Shown: positions 14,961-24,084 of the stretch, in pieces | How positions within the stretch are numbered: position 1 is the stretch's first letter | Layout: each line of letters opens with the position of its first letter | DNA from: a bacterium | Lineage (GTDB): Bacteria > Desulfobacterota > JAPLJL01 | NCBI GenBank assembly: GCA_028713675.1 | Contig: JAQTNV010000001.1 | Location: 137,879-201,878, forward strand | Length of the DNA: 64,000 nucleotides | Reading direction: 5' to 3' | Program-made: the position numbers and the translations under genes | Notes under the pieces: model-generated | The model's input: only the letters and a program-made list of their open reading frames with translations | What the model was told of the DNA's origin: nothing | The model's database searches: none

Positions 14961-16229
14961 ATGAATATAAAACCATCGAAGAAGGTATCGGCGTCGGAAG
15001 CGATCGGGCAGATAAAATCAGATATGCGGGTTTCCTTGCCCTTATGCTGCGGACTTCCCCAGACGTTGATCGAAGCCCTGGTCGCGGACGGCCAGCGCCT
15101 GAAAAATGTCGAGATCGTCAGCGGGTTGCAGGTAAAATATCCGTTTCTGGAAGCGGGGCTCGAGGAGTCTTTCACCTACCGGACCTGGCAATGCGCTCCG
15201 TCAATCAGAGGGCTGCTTAAAAAAGGAACGGTCAAGTACATTCCGATGCGTCAGGGAGACGTGTTGCGCGTTTTTGGCAGACGGGGACCGTGGCCGGTGG
15301 ATGCCGCCATGATTCAGGTGTCTCCGCCCGACCAGGACGGGTACATGAGTCTCGGAGTCTCGATCGGACATTCGTTGCCGTTGGCGCTCGAGGCCGATCT
15401 CGTCATCGCCGAAGTCAATCTGCAAATGCCGCGAGTATTGGGAAAAAGTTTCATCCATCTGTCGCAAGTGGATTATTTGGTCGAGTCGGATCGTCCGTTG
15501 CTCGAATATCCCTCGAACGATAAACCCGGAGCTAAGGAAATCGCGATCGGCAAGTACGCAGCGGAATTGATAACCGACGGGGCGACGCTGCAAATCGGCA
15601 TCGGGTCCATCCCGGAGGCGATCCTGGATGCTCTTTCCAGCAAAAAAGATTTGCGGTTTTTCGCGATGGGGATCGATAAAATCGTGGATCTGGCCGAAAA
15701 GGGCGTTGTGGTTCGCGGCGGAGAACCGAAAATCACGGTCACGGAGATTTTGGGAACCAAAAAATTGTTCGATTTCGTCAATAACAACCCGTTGGTGGAA
15801 GGCCGAACCCTCGAAGCAACCATCAATCCCCGAATTGCCGGCCAAATTCCGGGATTTACCTCAGTGCTTTCGGCGATCGAAATCGATCTGACCGGACAAG
15901 TCAACGCCGAAACGCTCAAAGGCGAGCAATTCAGCGCGATCGGCGGCAGCTTCGATTTTCTTCAGGGGGCGCTATTCTCGGATGGCGGAAAATCGCTGAT
16001 GGCGATCACTTCGACGACTCCGAACGAAAAGATATCCAGGATCGTCAGCCAGTTGCCCGCTGGAGCCGCCGTCACAACGCCGAGGCATTCCGTTCAATAC
16101 GTTATCACCGAATACGGGGTCGCCAACCTTTGGGGAAAATCCTTGAAGGAGCGCGCCCAGGCGCTCATCGATATTGCGCATCCAAAATTCAGAGACGAGC
16201 TGACCCAAGCGGCGAATGGTTTATTTTGA
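14961..16229 (+). CDS. Acetyl-CoA hydrolase/CoA-transferase family protein with altered active site
   Basis: A 422-residue protein of the 4-hydroxybutyrate/acetate CoA-transferase family: GIGSIPEAILDAL (213-225), then EIDLTGQVNAE and GGSFDFLQGA in the C-terminal half. In the family a catalytic Glu sits in a G(I/V)HTEMxSDG motif. The matching stretch here is RFFAMGIDKIVDL (232-244), with Ala235 at the Glu position. It may activate the pathway's starting acid with CoA by an altered mechanism, act on an unusual donor, or have lost transfer activity. Confidence 0.72.
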   Translation: MNIKPSKKVSASEAIGQIKSDMRVSLPLCCGLPQTLIEALVADGQRLKNVEIVSGLQVKYPFLEAGLEESFTYRTWQCAPSIRGLLKKGTVKYIPMRQGDVLRVFGRRGPWPVDAAMIQVSPPDQDGYMSLGVSIGHSLPLALEADLVIAEVNLQMPRVLGKSFIHLSQVDYLVESDRPLLEYPSNDKPGAKEIAIGKYAAELITDGATLQIGIGSIPEAILDALSSKKDLRFFAMGIDKIVDLAEKGVVVRGGEPKITVTEILGTKKLFDFVNNNPLVEGRTLEATINPRIAGQIPGFTSVLSAIEIDLTGQVNAETLKGEQFSAIGGSFDFLQGALFSDGGKSLMAITSTTPNEKISRIVSQLPAGAAVTTPRHSVQYVITEYGVANLWGKSLKERAQALIDIAHPKFRDELTQAANGLF

Positions 16230-16261
16230 TTGATAACGGCCCCGGAAAATAAGGTGGAAAT

Positions 16262-17917
16262 ATGAAACCGATCGACGAGATAAAAACCGAACTCAAGAAA
16301 TGGGAAGAGAAAAACAAGGTTAGCGAGTTGCCCGCCGCGGAAAGCGATTTGGGGCACCCGCTGGAGGTTCTCTACACGCCGGTGAACCTCGCGCAAACCG
16401 AATATCTGGAAAAGATCGGTTTTCCGGGAGCGTACCCCTTCACGCGCGGCATTTATCCGGGGATGTATCGGATCCGTCCCTGGGCCATGAGGTTATACTC
16501 GGGTTTCGGAACCGCCGAAGACACCAATAAAAGGTGGAAATTTCTTTTAAAAACCGGCAATAACGGAGTCGCCTGCGCGTTCGATTTGCCGACGCAGATG
16601 GGGCTCGATTCGGATCATCCGGAAGCCGAAGACGAAGTCGGGCGCGTCGGCGTGGCGATCGACACCATCCGAGATCTGGAAATTCTCTTCGAGGGTCTTC
16701 CGCTCGACCAGATCGTTTCATCCTTCAACATCAACGCGCCGGGAGCGATCATCCTCGCCATGTACGCGGCCTTGGGACAGAAACAAGGCATCGACCCGGA
16801 AAAGCTGAACGGAACCCTGTCGAACGACATATTATGCGAATACGTATCGCGCGGCCTTTGGGTGTTTCCCGTGCAACCGGCGCTTCGCCTGACGACCGAT
16901 GTGGTCGAGTATTGCACCAAAAGCATGCCCAGGTTTTACCCGTTCAACATTCGAGGAATAATCATGCGGGAAGCCGGCGCGTCAATGGTGCAAGAAGCCG
17001 GATTCGCGTTCGCCAACGCCATCGCTTACATCGATGACGCCGTCAACCGAGGGTTGGACATCGATGCATTCGCGCCGCGGATAAGTTTCTTCTTTGCGAC
17101 GGGAACTCAGATCTTCGAGGAAGCCGCTCGCTATCGGGCGGCGAGAAGAGTCTGGGCCCGGGTGATGAAAGAACGTTTCGGCGCCCAGAAGCCGTCCAGC
17201 ATGCTTTTTAAATTTACGGGAACAGTGGGGGGAAGTTATTACCGGGCGCAGGAGCCGGAGAATAATTTGATTCGCGGTGCATACGGTGTGTTAGCAAACG
17301 TGCTCGGCGGGACGCAAGGCATGCTGCATCCGGCGATGGACGAGCCGTTCGCCATCCCCACGGAGGAAACCGCGAAACTCGCGCTGCGAACCCAACAGAT
17401 CTGCGCCTACGAAACCGGAGTCGCCAAAGTCGCCGACCCGCTTGGAGGATCTTATTACATTGAGGCTCTGACGGATCAACTGGTGGACGAAATCGAGAAA
17501 GTGATAAAGACGATCGACGGTATGGGTGGAGCGGTCGCCGCGATCGAAAAGGGCTACATGCAACAACGAATCGCCGACGAAGCGCACCGCATGGCCATGG
17601 ACGAAAAAGCGGGGAAACGCGTTGTCGTCGGGGTCAATAAGTTCGTGGACAAATCCGGCAAAAAGAGAAAAATGAGTTTCCACAAATTCAATTACCAAAT
17701 GCTGACCAGACAGAAAAAGCGACTGGCGAAAATCAGAAAAGAGCGCGATAACGACGCCGTTCGAAAAGCTCTCGCGCGTCTCGCGGACGAGGCGAAGGGA
17801 AGGAATAATCTGGTCCCGCCTTTGATCGAAACGGTTAAGACTTACGCTTCGATCGGTGAAATCATGGGAGCGCTTAAAGAGGTTTTCGGGACCTTCCGCG
17901 AACCGCTAAATATTTGA
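16262..17917 (+). CDS. B12-dependent acyl-CoA mutase, large (catalytic) subunit, divergent specificity
   Basis: A 551-residue methylmalonyl-CoA-mutase-family large subunit without a B12 domain, which is encoded by the next gene. By-eye alignment to P. shermanii MCM: Tyr89 is kept (Y79, MRLYSGFGT) and the carboxylate-binding Arg207 is kept (R197). His244 is Ile (I234 in [10 protein letters not shown]), Gln197 is Ser (S187), and Gln330 in THSQTSG is replaced in FTGTVGG. Isobutyryl-type mutases lose the Arg, so a dicarboxylyl-CoA substrate is plausible but not methylmalonyl-CoA itself. SD-like AAGGTGG precedes the ATG. Confidence 0.8.
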   Translation: MKPIDEIKTELKKWEEKNKVSELPAAESDLGHPLEVLYTPVNLAQTEYLEKIGFPGAYPFTRGIYPGMYRIRPWAMRLYSGFGTAEDTNKRWKFLLKTGNNGVACAFDLPTQMGLDSDHPEAEDEVGRVGVAIDTIRDLEILFEGLPLDQIVSSFNINAPGAIILAMYAALGQKQGIDPEKLNGTLSNDILCEYVSRGLWVFPVQPALRLTTDVVEYCTKSMPRFYPFNIRGIIMREAGASMVQEAGFAFANAIAYIDDAVNRGLDIDAFAPRISFFFATGTQIFEEAARYRAARRVWARVMKERFGAQKPSSMLFKFTGTVGGSYYRAQEPENNLIRGAYGVLANVLGGTQGMLHPAMDEPFAIPTEETAKLALRTQQICAYETGVAKVADPLGGSYYIEALTDQLVDEIEKVIKTIDGMGGAVAAIEKGYMQQRIADEAHRMAMDEKAGKRVVVGVNKFVDKSGKKRKMSFHKFNYQMLTRQKKRLAKIRKERDNDAVRKALARLADEAKGRNNLVPPLIETVKTYASIGEIMGALKEVFGTFREPLNI

Positions 17918-17939
17918 GCTAGACGGGGAGATCGGATCA

Positions 17940-18347
17940 ATGGCTAGAAAAATACGGGTGCTGATGGCCAAGCCGGGGCTGGATGGGCATGATCGAGGCG
18001 CGAAAGTGATCGCCAGGACTTTCCGCGACGCGGGGTTTGAGGTTATCTACACGGGCCTCCATCAGACGCCGGAGCGCATTGTCAGCGCGGCAATCCAGGA
18101 AAGTGTCGATGTCATCGCGCTGAGCATCCTTTCCGGCGCGCATCTGAGCATCTGCAAAAAAACGATGGCGGCTCTTAAAGAAACGAAAGCCAGCTCGGAT
18201 ATCATTTTGATTGTCGGCGGAACAATCACCGAAGCCGATATTCCGAAACTGAAGGCCATGGGAGTCGCGGAGGTGTTTCCTCCGGGATCGCCGATCGAAG
18301 CCGGGGTGGAATATCTCAAGACGTTTTTCAAGGATGAAACGAGCTGA
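17940..18347 (+). CDS. B12-binding small subunit of acyl-CoA mutase
   Basis: A 135-residue cobalamin-binding domain. GLDGHDRG (13-20) supplies His17 as lower cobalt ligand; later SILSGAH and IVGGTI bind the nucleotide tail, as in MCM-type DxHxxG...SxL...GG domains. Length matches stand-alone small subunits of split mutases. It follows the catalytic subunit after 22 bases with GGGGAG as binding site. Confidence 0.9.
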   Translation: MARKIRVLMAKPGLDGHDRGAKVIARTFRDAGFEVIYTGLHQTPERIVSAAIQESVDVIALSILSGAHLSICKKTMAALKETKASSDIILIVGGTITEADIPKLKAMGVAEVFPPGSPIEAGVEYLKTFFKDETS

Positions 18348-18380
18348 GATTCAAATCGGCGTGGCGAGAGAGGATCCGAC

Positions 18381-19076
18381 ATGAAAAACAGCCCGCCGAA
18401 AGTCGTTAAGACCACCGCTTCCCAAACTGAGTTTGATCGAATCACGCGCAAGCTGCGAAACGAGATCTATTCCGGCGCCCTCATTCCCAGGGAAAGATTG
18501 TTGGAAAAAGCGATCGCGGAAACGTTCCAGGTCAACCGGATGGTCGTCCGTCAGGCCTTGAGTCAGTTATCGTCCGAGGGACTGGTGATGATTGAGCCCT
18601 ATAAGGGCGCTTCGGTCGCGGAAATATCCCTTAATCGGATCTACGCTAATTATCAGATCATATCCACGCTGGAAGGCCTGGCTGCCTCCCTGGCGGCCGG
18701 CCGGGTTTCCTCTAAAGACATCGCGACGATGGACGATATCCTGAAAAAACAGATTAATATCGATGGCAGAAACGTTAATGACTGGCATGATCTAAACCGG
18801 AGATTTCATCGCACTTTCATTTATCAATGCGGAAACGAAAGGCTGATCGAATTGATCAAGGGAAACGTCCGCTTTACCAATTACTGGTTTTTCATCTTGT
18901 CCATGCCCGGCCGCATCCATGAAAGCATCGAGGAACACAAGGAAATATTAAGCGCTTTCAAGAAAAAAGAATCGAAAACCGTTAGGAACCTGGTGGAGCG
19001 GCACATCATGGGCGCGGGAGAATATTTGATGGAGACGATCCGCGGCAATCTGCCGACGGGCATGTTGATCGACTAA
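18381..19076 (+). CDS. GntR-family (FadR/FCD) transcriptional regulator
   Basis: A 231-residue regulator. An N-terminal winged helix (about 17-82: LRNEIYSGALIPRERLLEKAIAE-type start, then VNRMVVRQALSQLSSEG) is followed by an all-helical FCD ligand domain with metal-type His residues (HDLNRRFHRTF, IEEHKEIL, VERHIMGA). FCD regulators often sense acyl-CoA or organic acids. Being inside the cluster, it probably controls it, perhaps at the palindrome 12662-12677. Confidence 0.85.
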   Translation: MKNSPPKVVKTTASQTEFDRITRKLRNEIYSGALIPRERLLEKAIAETFQVNRMVVRQALSQLSSEGLVMIEPYKGASVAEISLNRIYANYQIISTLEGLAASLAAGRVSSKDIATMDDILKKQINIDGRNVNDWHDLNRRFHRTFIYQCGNERLIELIKGNVRFTNYWFFILSMPGRIHESIEEHKEILSAFKKKESKTVRNLVERHIMGAGEYLMETIRGNLPTGMLID

Positions 19077-19106
19077 ATAATCCGTAGGTCTGAAAGGATA
19101 ACCCAA

Positions 19107-20243
19107 GTGGACCCATATTTCAGCAAAGAACATTACATTTTTCGAGAGCAAATCAGGCGCTTTTGCGAAACGGAACTCGCGCCGCTCGTCGAGGAAGCCG
19201 AGGAGAAACAATTGTTTCCCAAACAACTGTTCAAGAAAATGGGTGAGCTGGGTTATCTGTGCGTTCGTTACCCGGAGGAATACGGCGGAGCGGGCGTGGA
19301 TAAAATCTCGGAGGTGATCCTGCGAGAGGAGATGTCGCGGATCTGCCAGGGATTTGCCACATCATGGTCGGGGCACAGCCACCTCGCCACCTACCCGATT
19401 TTCCGGGCGGGAACCCCCGAGCAAAAACAGAAATATCTGATTCCGGCGATCAAGGGCGACATTATCGGCGCCTTCGCTCTCACCGAGCCGGACGCCGGTT
19501 CGGATACGAAAAGCATCAAATCCTCTGCCGTCCGCGATGGGGATTTCTATGTCCTCAACGGCTCGAAAACATTCATCACCAACGCGCCGATCGCGGATTA
19601 TTTCATGACCGCGTCTTACACCGACAAATCCAAGGGCTACCATGGGATCAGCCTTTTTATCGTTCCGAGCAATCTTCCGGGAATCACGGTCAGAAAACTT
19701 CATAAGGAAGGCGTCCGCTCGTCCGACACCGGCGAGATTTCCTTTGAGGATTGCCGCCTCCATAAAAGCCAGCTGGTCGGCACGGAGGAAGGAAATTTCG
19801 GGTTGATCATGGAAATGCTCAGCGAAAATCGAATCGGTGTGGCCGCCAACATGGTGGGAGTGGCTCAGGCGGCGTTCGAAGCGGCGTTGCAATATGCTCA
19901 GGAGCGGGTGCAGTTCGGACAGCCGATCGGGAAGTTTCAGGCGATCTCCCACAAAATAGCCGATATGGCCACCGGCATTCGGGGAGCGCGTCTGATGGTT
20001 TATTCCGCCGCGCTTCTCATCGACCAAGGAAAACCCTGTCCGCTCGAGGCGTCCGAGTGCAAACTTTTCGCGTCCGAAACCGCCGTGTCGGTGGCGCGGG
20101 AAGCGATCCAAATTTTTGGCGGATACGGGATCATGAGCGAATATCCCGTGTCCCGCTACCTGCGGGACGCGTTGGTTTACACCATCGGCGAAGGCACTTC
20201 GGAAATTCAACGAAACATCATCGCCAAGCAGCTCGGTTTATAA
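19107..20243 (+). CDS. Acyl-CoA dehydrogenase
   Basis: A 378-residue flavoprotein with a GTG start. It has the three-part ACAD fold with FAD/substrate motifs AFALTEPDAGSD and NGSKTFITNA, RVQFGQPIGKFQ, and the catalytic Glu E362 in YTIGEGTSEIQR. It oxidises an acyl-CoA to a 2-enoyl-CoA, feeding the MaoC hydratase. A regular-size enzyme, so not a long methylsuccinyl-CoA dehydrogenase. It starts 30 bases after the regulator gene. Confidence 0.9.
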   Translation: MDPYFSKEHYIFREQIRRFCETELAPLVEEAEEKQLFPKQLFKKMGELGYLCVRYPEEYGGAGVDKISEVILREEMSRICQGFATSWSGHSHLATYPIFRAGTPEQKQKYLIPAIKGDIIGAFALTEPDAGSDTKSIKSSAVRDGDFYVLNGSKTFITNAPIADYFMTASYTDKSKGYHGISLFIVPSNLPGITVRKLHKEGVRSSDTGEISFEDCRLHKSQLVGTEEGNFGLIMEMLSENRIGVAANMVGVAQAAFEAALQYAQERVQFGQPIGKFQAISHKIADMATGIRGARLMVYSAALLIDQGKPCPLEASECKLFASETAVSVAREAIQIFGGYGIMSEYPVSRYLRDALVYTIGEGTSEIQRNIIAKQLGL

Positions 20244-20343
20244 GCAAAAAATAAAAGAGATGTGATGACCAAAGCGGGAAACCTGAAGGGACCCAGGATG
20301 GCTAATCACCATCCACGGAAATAATCAGTTAGGAGGATTGATT

Positions 20344-21495
20344 ATGGATTTTACAATTCCGGAAGAAATTCGGATGATGTGCGAAACAATTAAACGTTTT
20401 GTGGAAGAGGACATCGACCCCATTTGGCAAAAAATCGAAGAGGATGATGAAGTTCCCGAATATATTGTCCAGAAAATGCGCGAGTTGGGCATCTTCGGCA
20501 TGTGTGTTCCCGAGGCGTACGGAGGCCTGGGGTTAGATACGCTGGGAGAATGCCTGATTTATGAAACGATCGGGAGAGCCAATACGTCAATTCGAACGCG
20601 ATTCAGTACCAACAACGGCATCGGATCGCTCGGCATCCTTTATCACGGCACGGAAGCACAGAAAAAGAAATATTTGCCGGACATCGCCAGCGGCAAAAAG
20701 ACGATCGCATTCGCTTTAACCGAACCGGGCGCGGGCTCCGATGCCTCCGCGATCAAAACCGTGGCGGAGCGGAAGGGAGACCATTTCGTAATCAACGGAT
20801 CCAAGATGTTCATCACCAATGGCGCGATCGCGGATTTGGTGACGGTGATGGCGCTGACCGACCCTCAAAAGCGCGCCCGGGGTGGCATCACCGCCTTTAT
20901 CGTCGAGAAAGGAACCCGTGGATTCTCCGTGGGAAAACATGAAAAGAAAATGGGACTTCGCGGAAGCACCACGACGGAACTAAATTTCGAGGACTGCGAA
21001 GTTCCGGTTGAAAATGTAATCGGCGGCGAAGCGAGGATCGGTCAAGGGTTTAAAACGGCGATGAGGGTTTTGGATAAAGGCCGCCTGACGCTGGCGGCGG
21101 CTTCGGTCGGGATGGCTCAAAAAGCTCTCGAATTGGCCACTCAATATTCCAAGGATCGGGTGCAGTTCGGCCAGCCGATCTGCCAGTTCCAGCTCATCCA
21201 GGGGATGCTGGCGCAAATGGCGACGGAAATATTCGCGGGCAGGCAGATGGTCTATCGAACCGCCTGGGAAAAAGATCAGGGTAAAGACGTAACGATGGAA
21301 GCGGCGATGTCCAAACTTTATTGCACCGAAATGTTGGGCCGAGTGGTGGATACGGCGCTGCAAATACACGGCGGAATGGGTTACATGAAAGAATTCGCCA
21401 TCGAAAGAATGTATCGCGACGCCAGAGTCGTGCGGATTTACGAAGGCTCAAGTGAAATCCAGAAAATCGTCATCGCCAGGGAGTTACTCAAATGA
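20344..21495 (+). CDS. Acyl-CoA dehydrogenase, second paralogue
   Basis: 383 residues from the ATG at 20344, preceded by AGGAGG (20331-20336); an in-frame TTG at 20338 overlaps that site. ACAD motifs: AFALTEPGAGSD, NGSKMFITNG, RVQFGQPICQFQ and catalytic E367 in IYEGSSEIQK. It is the last gene of the cluster. Two dehydrogenases suggest two successive oxidations or two chain types. The 100-base gap before it may hold its own promoter. Confidence 0.9.
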   Translation: MDFTIPEEIRMMCETIKRFVEEDIDPIWQKIEEDDEVPEYIVQKMRELGIFGMCVPEAYGGLGLDTLGECLIYETIGRANTSIRTRFSTNNGIGSLGILYHGTEAQKKKYLPDIASGKKTIAFALTEPGAGSDASAIKTVAERKGDHFVINGSKMFITNGAIADLVTVMALTDPQKRARGGITAFIVEKGTRGFSVGKHEKKMGLRGSTTTELNFEDCEVPVENVIGGEARIGQGFKTAMRVLDKGRLTLAAASVGMAQKALELATQYSKDRVQFGQPICQFQLIQGMLAQMATEIFAGRQMVYRTAWEKDQGKDVTMEAAMSKLYCTEMLGRVVDTALQIHGGMGYMKEFAIERMYRDARVVRIYEGSSEIQKIVIARELLK

Positions 21496-21532
21496 GTTTT
21501 ACCCTGGAACCCTCGAATCCTGAATCAGAGAG

Positions 21533-22225
21533 CTATTTTTTCGAAGCGAGAGTAACGAGCGCGTCCACCGCGACGGGATTGCCGTCCTTCCGGATGATCA
21601 GGGGGTTGATATCGATCTCGGCCACCTCGGGAAAATCCAGCCCGATCTGACCGATGGCTTTCAGGGCTTTCTTTAAAACCTCGCGGTTGGCCTTTTCCTC
21701 GCCCCGGAAGGGATCGAGGATTTTCTTGGCCTTGATTTCCTCGAGCATGTCGGCGGCGTCGTAATCCTCCAGGGGAGCGACCCGGAAAGCCACATCCTTC
21801 AGGATCTCGGTCATGATGCCGCCCAGGCCGAACATCACGCAGGGGCCGAACTGCGGGTCGCGGGTCAGGCCCACGATCAGTTCGCGCGCGCCCTTGACCA
21901 TCTCCGCCACCAGGACCCCGTCGATTTCCTTCCCGGCATTTTTGGTGATTTCCGCGAAAGCCTGCTCCAGCTCTTTCTCGTCCCGGATGCCTACCTTGAC
22001 CAGGTTCTTCTCGGTCTTGTGCATCAGCGCCCAGGCGCAGGCCTTTAAAACCACCGGGTAACCGATCTTCTCGGCGGCCTTTTTGGCCTCCTTGAGATCC
22101 TTGGCCAGGATTTCCTTCGTCACCGGGACGCCGAATGATTTCAGGAACTCCTTGGATTCGTATTCGGAAAGAGCCTTCTGCCCCTGTTTTAACGCCTTCG
22201 CGATCATTTCTTTTTCCCGTGCCAT
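21533..22225 (-). CDS. ADP-forming acyl-CoA synthetase, beta (ATP-grasp) subunit
   Basis: A 230-residue ATP-grasp_5 protein: LKSFGVPVTKEIL start, GYPVVLKACA nucleotide loop, FGPCVMFGLGGIMTEILKD and VAEIDINPLI near the end. This is the beta half of acetate-CoA ligase (ADP-forming), which makes ATP from acyl-CoA by substrate-level phosphorylation. The CoA-binding alpha half is not adjacent and must be elsewhere or replaced. AAGGAGG precedes the ATG. It is convergent with the dehydrogenase gene. Confidence 0.85.
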   Translation of the reverse strand: MAREKEMIAKALKQGQKALSEYESKEFLKSFGVPVTKEILAKDLKEAKKAAEKIGYPVVLKACAWALMHKTEKNLVKVGIRDEKELEQAFAEITKNAGKEIDGVLVAEMVKGARELIVGLTRDPQFGPCVMFGLGGIMTEILKDVAFRVAPLEDYDAADMLEEIKAKKILDPFRGEEKANREVLKKALKAIGQIGLDFPEVAEIDINPLIIRKDGNPVAVDALVTLASKK

Positions 22226-22743
22226 TTTTTCCTCCTTAATCAGACCCCGTGAAGGAATTATATAAACTTACATTCCGGATGCAAGAGGAAGGCCTCAAGT
22301 GGACCGCCGACCGCAGTCAGCAGACCGCAGCCTACCCGAGCTGATAGCTCATGCCGGTGAGGGATGGTCGAGCCGTATAGCCAGCTTTTTCTTTTTTTTG
22401 GGGGGGAAGGTTTCGCTGCCGAATTAGGTGTTGGGTGTTAGGTCATAGGTGATAGGTTTAAACCCAATACCATCACCCTCCCCTTCATCCCCTCCCCTCA
22501 AGGGAGGGGAAAATATTGTCGTTACTTTCTTTTAATAAGTTTTTAGCGCTTTGCCCTATGCCCTTTGCTCCCTGCGATTTCCCCCCCCGGGCTTCTTTAA
22601 AACCAAGAAAAGTCCCATTGCCGCCTGCTGCTTACTGTCTGCCGTTTATCCTTAATTCCGAGCGCTGAAAGCTGAAAAATGATATATAAATAAGGAAATA
22701 ATAAATATAAATAAGGGGAGAAGGCCGAAGGGGGAGGAAAAAA
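22226..22743. repeat. Repeat-filled gap with copy 1 of the G6/C6 composite element (22400-22588)
   Basis: No gene. A degenerate composite element runs from G7-AAGGTTTCGC (22400-22416) to GCGATTTCCCCCCCC (about 22574-22588), in opposite orientation to the copies at 57126 and 59493, with a T-rich flank at 22386-22399. Its interior holds 'ggtgttgggtgttaggt' words and a CCCTCCCC-type repeat. Confidence 0.5.
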
Positions 22744-23793
22744 ATGTCCCAGACCGGAAATCTGAAAATTTTTCTTCCGCTTTTATTCCTGTTCTTCATC
22801 CCGCTCCTGGTTTTCACCCCCGGGACGGCCCGGTCCGCGGAATACTGCACCGCGGTCAGGATCATCGACGGCGACACCCTCGAGGCCGATTGCGAGCGCC
22901 GCCTCGAAAAGATCCGCCTGATCGGGGTGGACACGCCGGAGAGATACGGCCCGGAAAAGCCGGCCCAGTTCTTCTCCGAAGAGGCCGCGGATTTCACCCG
23001 GAAAATGGCCGAGGGCCGGCGGATCCGGGTCGACTCCGACGCGGAAAAAGAGGACCGCTACGGCCGCCGCCTGGGTTATGTCTACCTCCCCGACGGGACC
23101 TTCCTGAACGCCGAGCTGGTCCGCCAGGGCTACGGGTTTGTCTTCCGGCGCTTCCCGTTCCGCTTCCTGGACGAATTCAGCCAGCTGGAGGCGGAGGCCC
23201 GGGAGAACCGCCGCGGCCTCTGGCAGGAAAACGGGCTGGCGGAATTCCGGTGGCTCCAGAAAAACGAGGCTGATTCCTTCCAGGTCTTCCCCGCCGCCGG
23301 GAATCTCTGGATGGTCCGCTACCGGAAACTCCTGAAAACCCACCTGGACCAGAACGGGCTGGCGGCCGAGCTCCAGGAACTGCGGGTCAAGGCCCCGGAG
23401 CTGTCCCCCGGGGACCTCGAAAGCCACCTGCTTTCCCGGGGCTGGCGCCTCATCTCCGGGGAGGAGATAAAAACTCGGGCGGTTTCCTGGGAGGAGGCCG
23501 GCAGGTATGCCGGCAGCCTGGTTTCCGTCGAGGGAAAGATCGTCCTCGCCCACAACTCCGGAAAAGCGTGTTTTTTGAACTTCCATTCCAATTGGAAACG
23601 CTATTTCTCCGTGGTCATCTTCGCTTCCGATTTCCCCCGCTTCCCCTCCCCGCCGGAAAAAGCCTACCTCGGAAAGCAGGTCCGGGTGACCGGAATAGTC
23701 AAGGAATTCGAAGGCCGGCCGGAGATGGTGATCACCGGCCCGGAGCAGATCCAGATCCTGCCCGGCGCCGGGGAGTCCGCTCCTCGGAAATAG
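22744..23793 (+). CDS. Secreted thermonuclease-like protein with C-terminal OB-like domain
   Basis: A 349-residue protein. A signal peptide (residues 1-32, long hydrophobic core ending TARSA) precedes a staphylococcal-nuclease domain (about 35-165): RLIGVDTPERYG supplies the Arg/Asp/Glu site and DRYGRRLGYV the second Arg. Residues 255-340 resemble an OB-fold like that of tRNA-anti proteins (GSLVSVEGKIV...VRVTGIVKEF). Probably an extracytoplasmic Ca-dependent nuclease. A polypurine leader precedes the ATG and a long-loop terminator follows. Confidence 0.8.
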   Translation: MSQTGNLKIFLPLLFLFFIPLLVFTPGTARSAEYCTAVRIIDGDTLEADCERRLEKIRLIGVDTPERYGPEKPAQFFSEEAADFTRKMAEGRRIRVDSDAEKEDRYGRRLGYVYLPDGTFLNAELVRQGYGFVFRRFPFRFLDEFSQLEAEARENRRGLWQENGLAEFRWLQKNEADSFQVFPAAGNLWMVRYRKLLKTHLDQNGLAAELQELRVKAPELSPGDLESHLLSRGWRLISGEEIKTRAVSWEEAGRYAGSLVSVEGKIVLAHNSGKACFLNFHSNWKRYFSVVIFASDFPRFPSPPEKAYLGKQVRVTGIVKEFEGRPEMVITGPEQIQILPGAGESAPRK

Positions 23794-23797
23794 GCCC

Positions 23798-23879
23798 CTC
23801 GACTGAAAACCTTATTTCTCCCACCGCTCTTCCTTAAATATAGAGGCGGGATCCCCGATTTTCAGTCGAGTTTTGTTTT
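23798..23879 (+). terminator. Terminator with 12-bp stem and long structured loop
   Basis: CTCGACTGAAAA (23798-23809) pairs perfectly with TTTTCAGTCGAG (23859-23870), followed by TTTTGTTTT. The 49-base loop can partly fold through CCCACCGCTCT and AGAGGCGGG. It separates the nuclease gene from acs. Confidence 0.6.
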
Positions 23880-24001
23880 CGCCCACTATTATAAATTTTC
23901 AGTCCCGCTTCCGAGCCGAAATCAACCCGAAGGGAAAAATATATATTTTTATTGATAATCGGTAAGTTACGGAACTATTTTTTCCGGAGCAAATTGGGGT
24001 C

Positions 24002-24031
24002 TTGACAGGACTTGATTGGCCAGTGTATACA
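24002..24031 (+). promoter_or_regulatory. Promoter of the acs-atp operon
   Basis: TTGACA (24002-24007) and TATACA (24026-24031) with an 18-base spacer, 54 bases before the acs start. A near-consensus sigma-70-type promoter. Confidence 0.6.
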
Positions 24032-24084
24032 AAATGCGGAAAATTAACATGAATAAATAACCTTTTAAAAACCAAGGAGGAATC

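Noticed and set aside
16262-18347. Ordinary methylmalonyl-CoA mutase
   Set aside because: Several substrate-contact residues of true MCM (His244, Gln197, Gln330 equivalents) are replaced, and no epimerase or MeaB-type chaperone is in the cluster.
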